From NCBI GenBank assembly GCA_964556425.1, contig CAZKWC010000104.1, positions 1-6,831 on the forward strand: DNA of 6,831 nucleotides, written 5' to 3'. Every line of letters starts with the position of its first letter. Within the stretch, counting starts at the first letter, position 1. The notes under the pieces were generated by a model, which saw nothing but the letters and a program-made list of their open reading frames with translations, searched no databases and was not told the DNA's origin. Source of the DNA: JALQUL01 sp964556425. Its GTDB lineage: Bacteria > Pseudomonadota > Gammaproteobacteria > Burkholderiales > Burkholderiaceae_C. Of this stretch, positions 5,876 to 6,831 are shown in pieces. Position numbers and translations under genes: made by a program.

Positions 5876-6831
5876 AACTATTTATTCAAACTCGTGGCAA
5901 AAAAATTGATTATTCATTTTTGTCCTATGCACCCCAAAGCCGTTGGTGGCTTAATTTTCAAAACTACACCAGTTTTGAGAAGCCAAGTTTTATTTTAAAA
6001 GCCAATGCTACTGATTGGTCTTGTTATTTAAGCGGCATTACTTCTGCCAGAAAAGATAGAGTCGGTTCAGTCATTCGTTACTCAATTGTTTTAGAGGGTA
6101 ATACCGAAAACGCTGAGTCGCTTCAATTGATAAAAAACTTAATTGCTTGGTGGATTTTGCAGGTGGCTAATAAACCCGATTCTGTAGCCTATCAATGCCC
6201 ATTTGATTTGTTTTTTACAGAAGAAATGGTGGAGAGTTTTTTAGCTGAAAGAAATAAGACGCTAGAGCTTCAAATCTGTATTGAGCAATTGGTTTTGTCT
6301 TCACTAGCTACTTTACCTGTTTGGAAAAGTGAACCCGAAACTGCAACAGTTAAAGATCAATCTGAACCGCCTTTTAATGCATCCTCTTGGCACGGAAACA
6401 TAGATTCAAAATTAGACTGTGATATGTTTTTAGATGTCTGCCATGCCTTGTTAACAGGTGGTCTAGAGGGGCAGGCGGTAGTGCTTAATATGGCAGAAAC
6501 CAATAGCGAAGCCTATGAGTTAATGGCAGAGCACAACTCAATTTTTATTTTAATTAAAGAGCCAGTAAAAAAAAATTTAATGAAGAGCCCTTTGCCAATC
6601 AAGCAAAATGAAACTCCTCAAAAAATTTTACCTCGGTATTTTGGTTACACAGCGCTATGTATTATTGGAATTTTAGTTTTACTCTATTTTTGGCCTTCAG
6701 GGCAATCCATTAACGCCAATCATTTGACTAACAGCTCTGGCAACACCAAGCCAAGTTTAGCATTGGAGCCTAGTTCAAGTGCTAGTGCATCTTCCACTAG
6801 CTCGGCTTCTAAACCCGCAAGTGTTGCTTCA
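5872..6831 (+). CDS. Membrane-anchored partner protein of the GTPase pair, partial (C-terminus beyond right edge)
   Basis: No family was recognised with confidence. The frame is open from the ATG at 5872, which overlaps the previous stop as ATGA, to the window end, giving 320 residues. Residues 1 to about 240 look like a soluble domain, with aromatic-rich patches such as SRWWLNFQNYTSF (23-35) and AWWIL (92-96), and a central SGITSARKDRVGS (52-64). A basic stretch (about 230-255) precedes one hydrophobic helix at about 256-274 (YFGYTALCIIGILVLLYFW). By the positive-inside rule, the N-terminus should be cytoplasmic and the C-terminus outside. A Ser/Ala/Thr-rich linker (about 284-320, SSSASASSTSSAS) follows and leads to an unseen part. 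Such linkers often precede an extracytoplasmic domain. Its position suggests it is the membrane receptor or effector for the two GTPases; this is inference. A GAGA-rich stretch before the ATG is a weak ribosome site. Confidence 0.75.
   Translation, partial: MKLFIQTRGKKIDYSFLSYAPQSRWWLNFQNYTSFEKPSFILKANATDWSCYLSGITSARKDRVGSVIRYSIVLEGNTENAESLQLIKNLIAWWILQVANKPDSVAYQCPFDLFFTEEMVESFLAERNKTLELQICIEQLVLSSLATLPVWKSEPETATVKDQSEPPFNASSWHGNIDSKLDCDMFLDVCHALLTGGLEGQAVVLNMAETNSEAYELMAEHNSIFILIKEPVKKNLMKSPLPIKQNETPQKILPRYFGYTALCIIGILVLLYFWPSGQSINANHLTNSSGNTKPSLALEPSSSASASSTSSASKPASVAS
6637..6693 (+). other. Predicted transmembrane helix of the third operon protein
   Basis: Codons for residues 256-274 encode 19 mostly hydrophobic and aromatic residues with no charge. 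They are flanked upstream by K, R and Q residues and downstream by polar residues and a Ser-rich linker. It is too far from the N-terminus to be a signal peptide, so it is best read as a single-pass anchor with the N-terminal domain in the cytoplasm. Confidence 0.75.

Overview
The window is 6.8 kb of fairly AT-rich bacterial DNA (about 40% GC by eye) with many TTA codons. The DUF3047-like secreted protein, the AfArsR-type arsenic regulator and the ACR3 pump together suggest a proteobacterium, possibly an AT-rich beta- or gammaproteobacterium. This is inference from family distribution, because no rRNA or other lineage marker is present.

Left part (1-1952, all on the minus strand). An arsenic-resistance unit reads leftwards: an ArsR-family repressor (730-1065), then an ACR3-type arsenite efflux permease that runs off the left edge (1-680). 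The repressor carries its metalloid-sensing cysteines at the C-terminus (C91, C92, C97), not in the classical ELCVCDL helix. A perfect inverted repeat just upstream of its start (1068-1083) is the obvious candidate autoregulatory operator. Upstream of arsR lies a separate minus-strand gene for an exported DUF3047-like protein (1185-1952). A hairpin plus T-tract terminator (1091-1134) separates it from the ars unit.

Middle (1953-2459). About 500 bases have no convincing gene. This stretch separates the minus-strand and plus-strand transcription units. It holds two perfect inverted repeats (2014-2035 and 2155-2173) and a possible decayed coding remnant (2191-2448).

Right part (2460-6831, plus strand). 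Three genes are joined by identical ATGA stop/start overlaps: a 755-residue dynamin-like or TRAFAC-type GTPase, a 383-residue second P-loop GTPase, and a third protein cut by the right edge. The third protein has a cytoplasmic-type N-terminal region, one transmembrane helix and a Ser/Ala-rich linker entering an unseen C-terminal part. The tight coupling implies one machine: two different GTPases working with a membrane-anchored partner. It resembles, at the level of architecture only, the paired-GTPase systems proposed in computational surveys of bacterial conflict systems. No function can be proven here. This operon is the most interesting content of the window.
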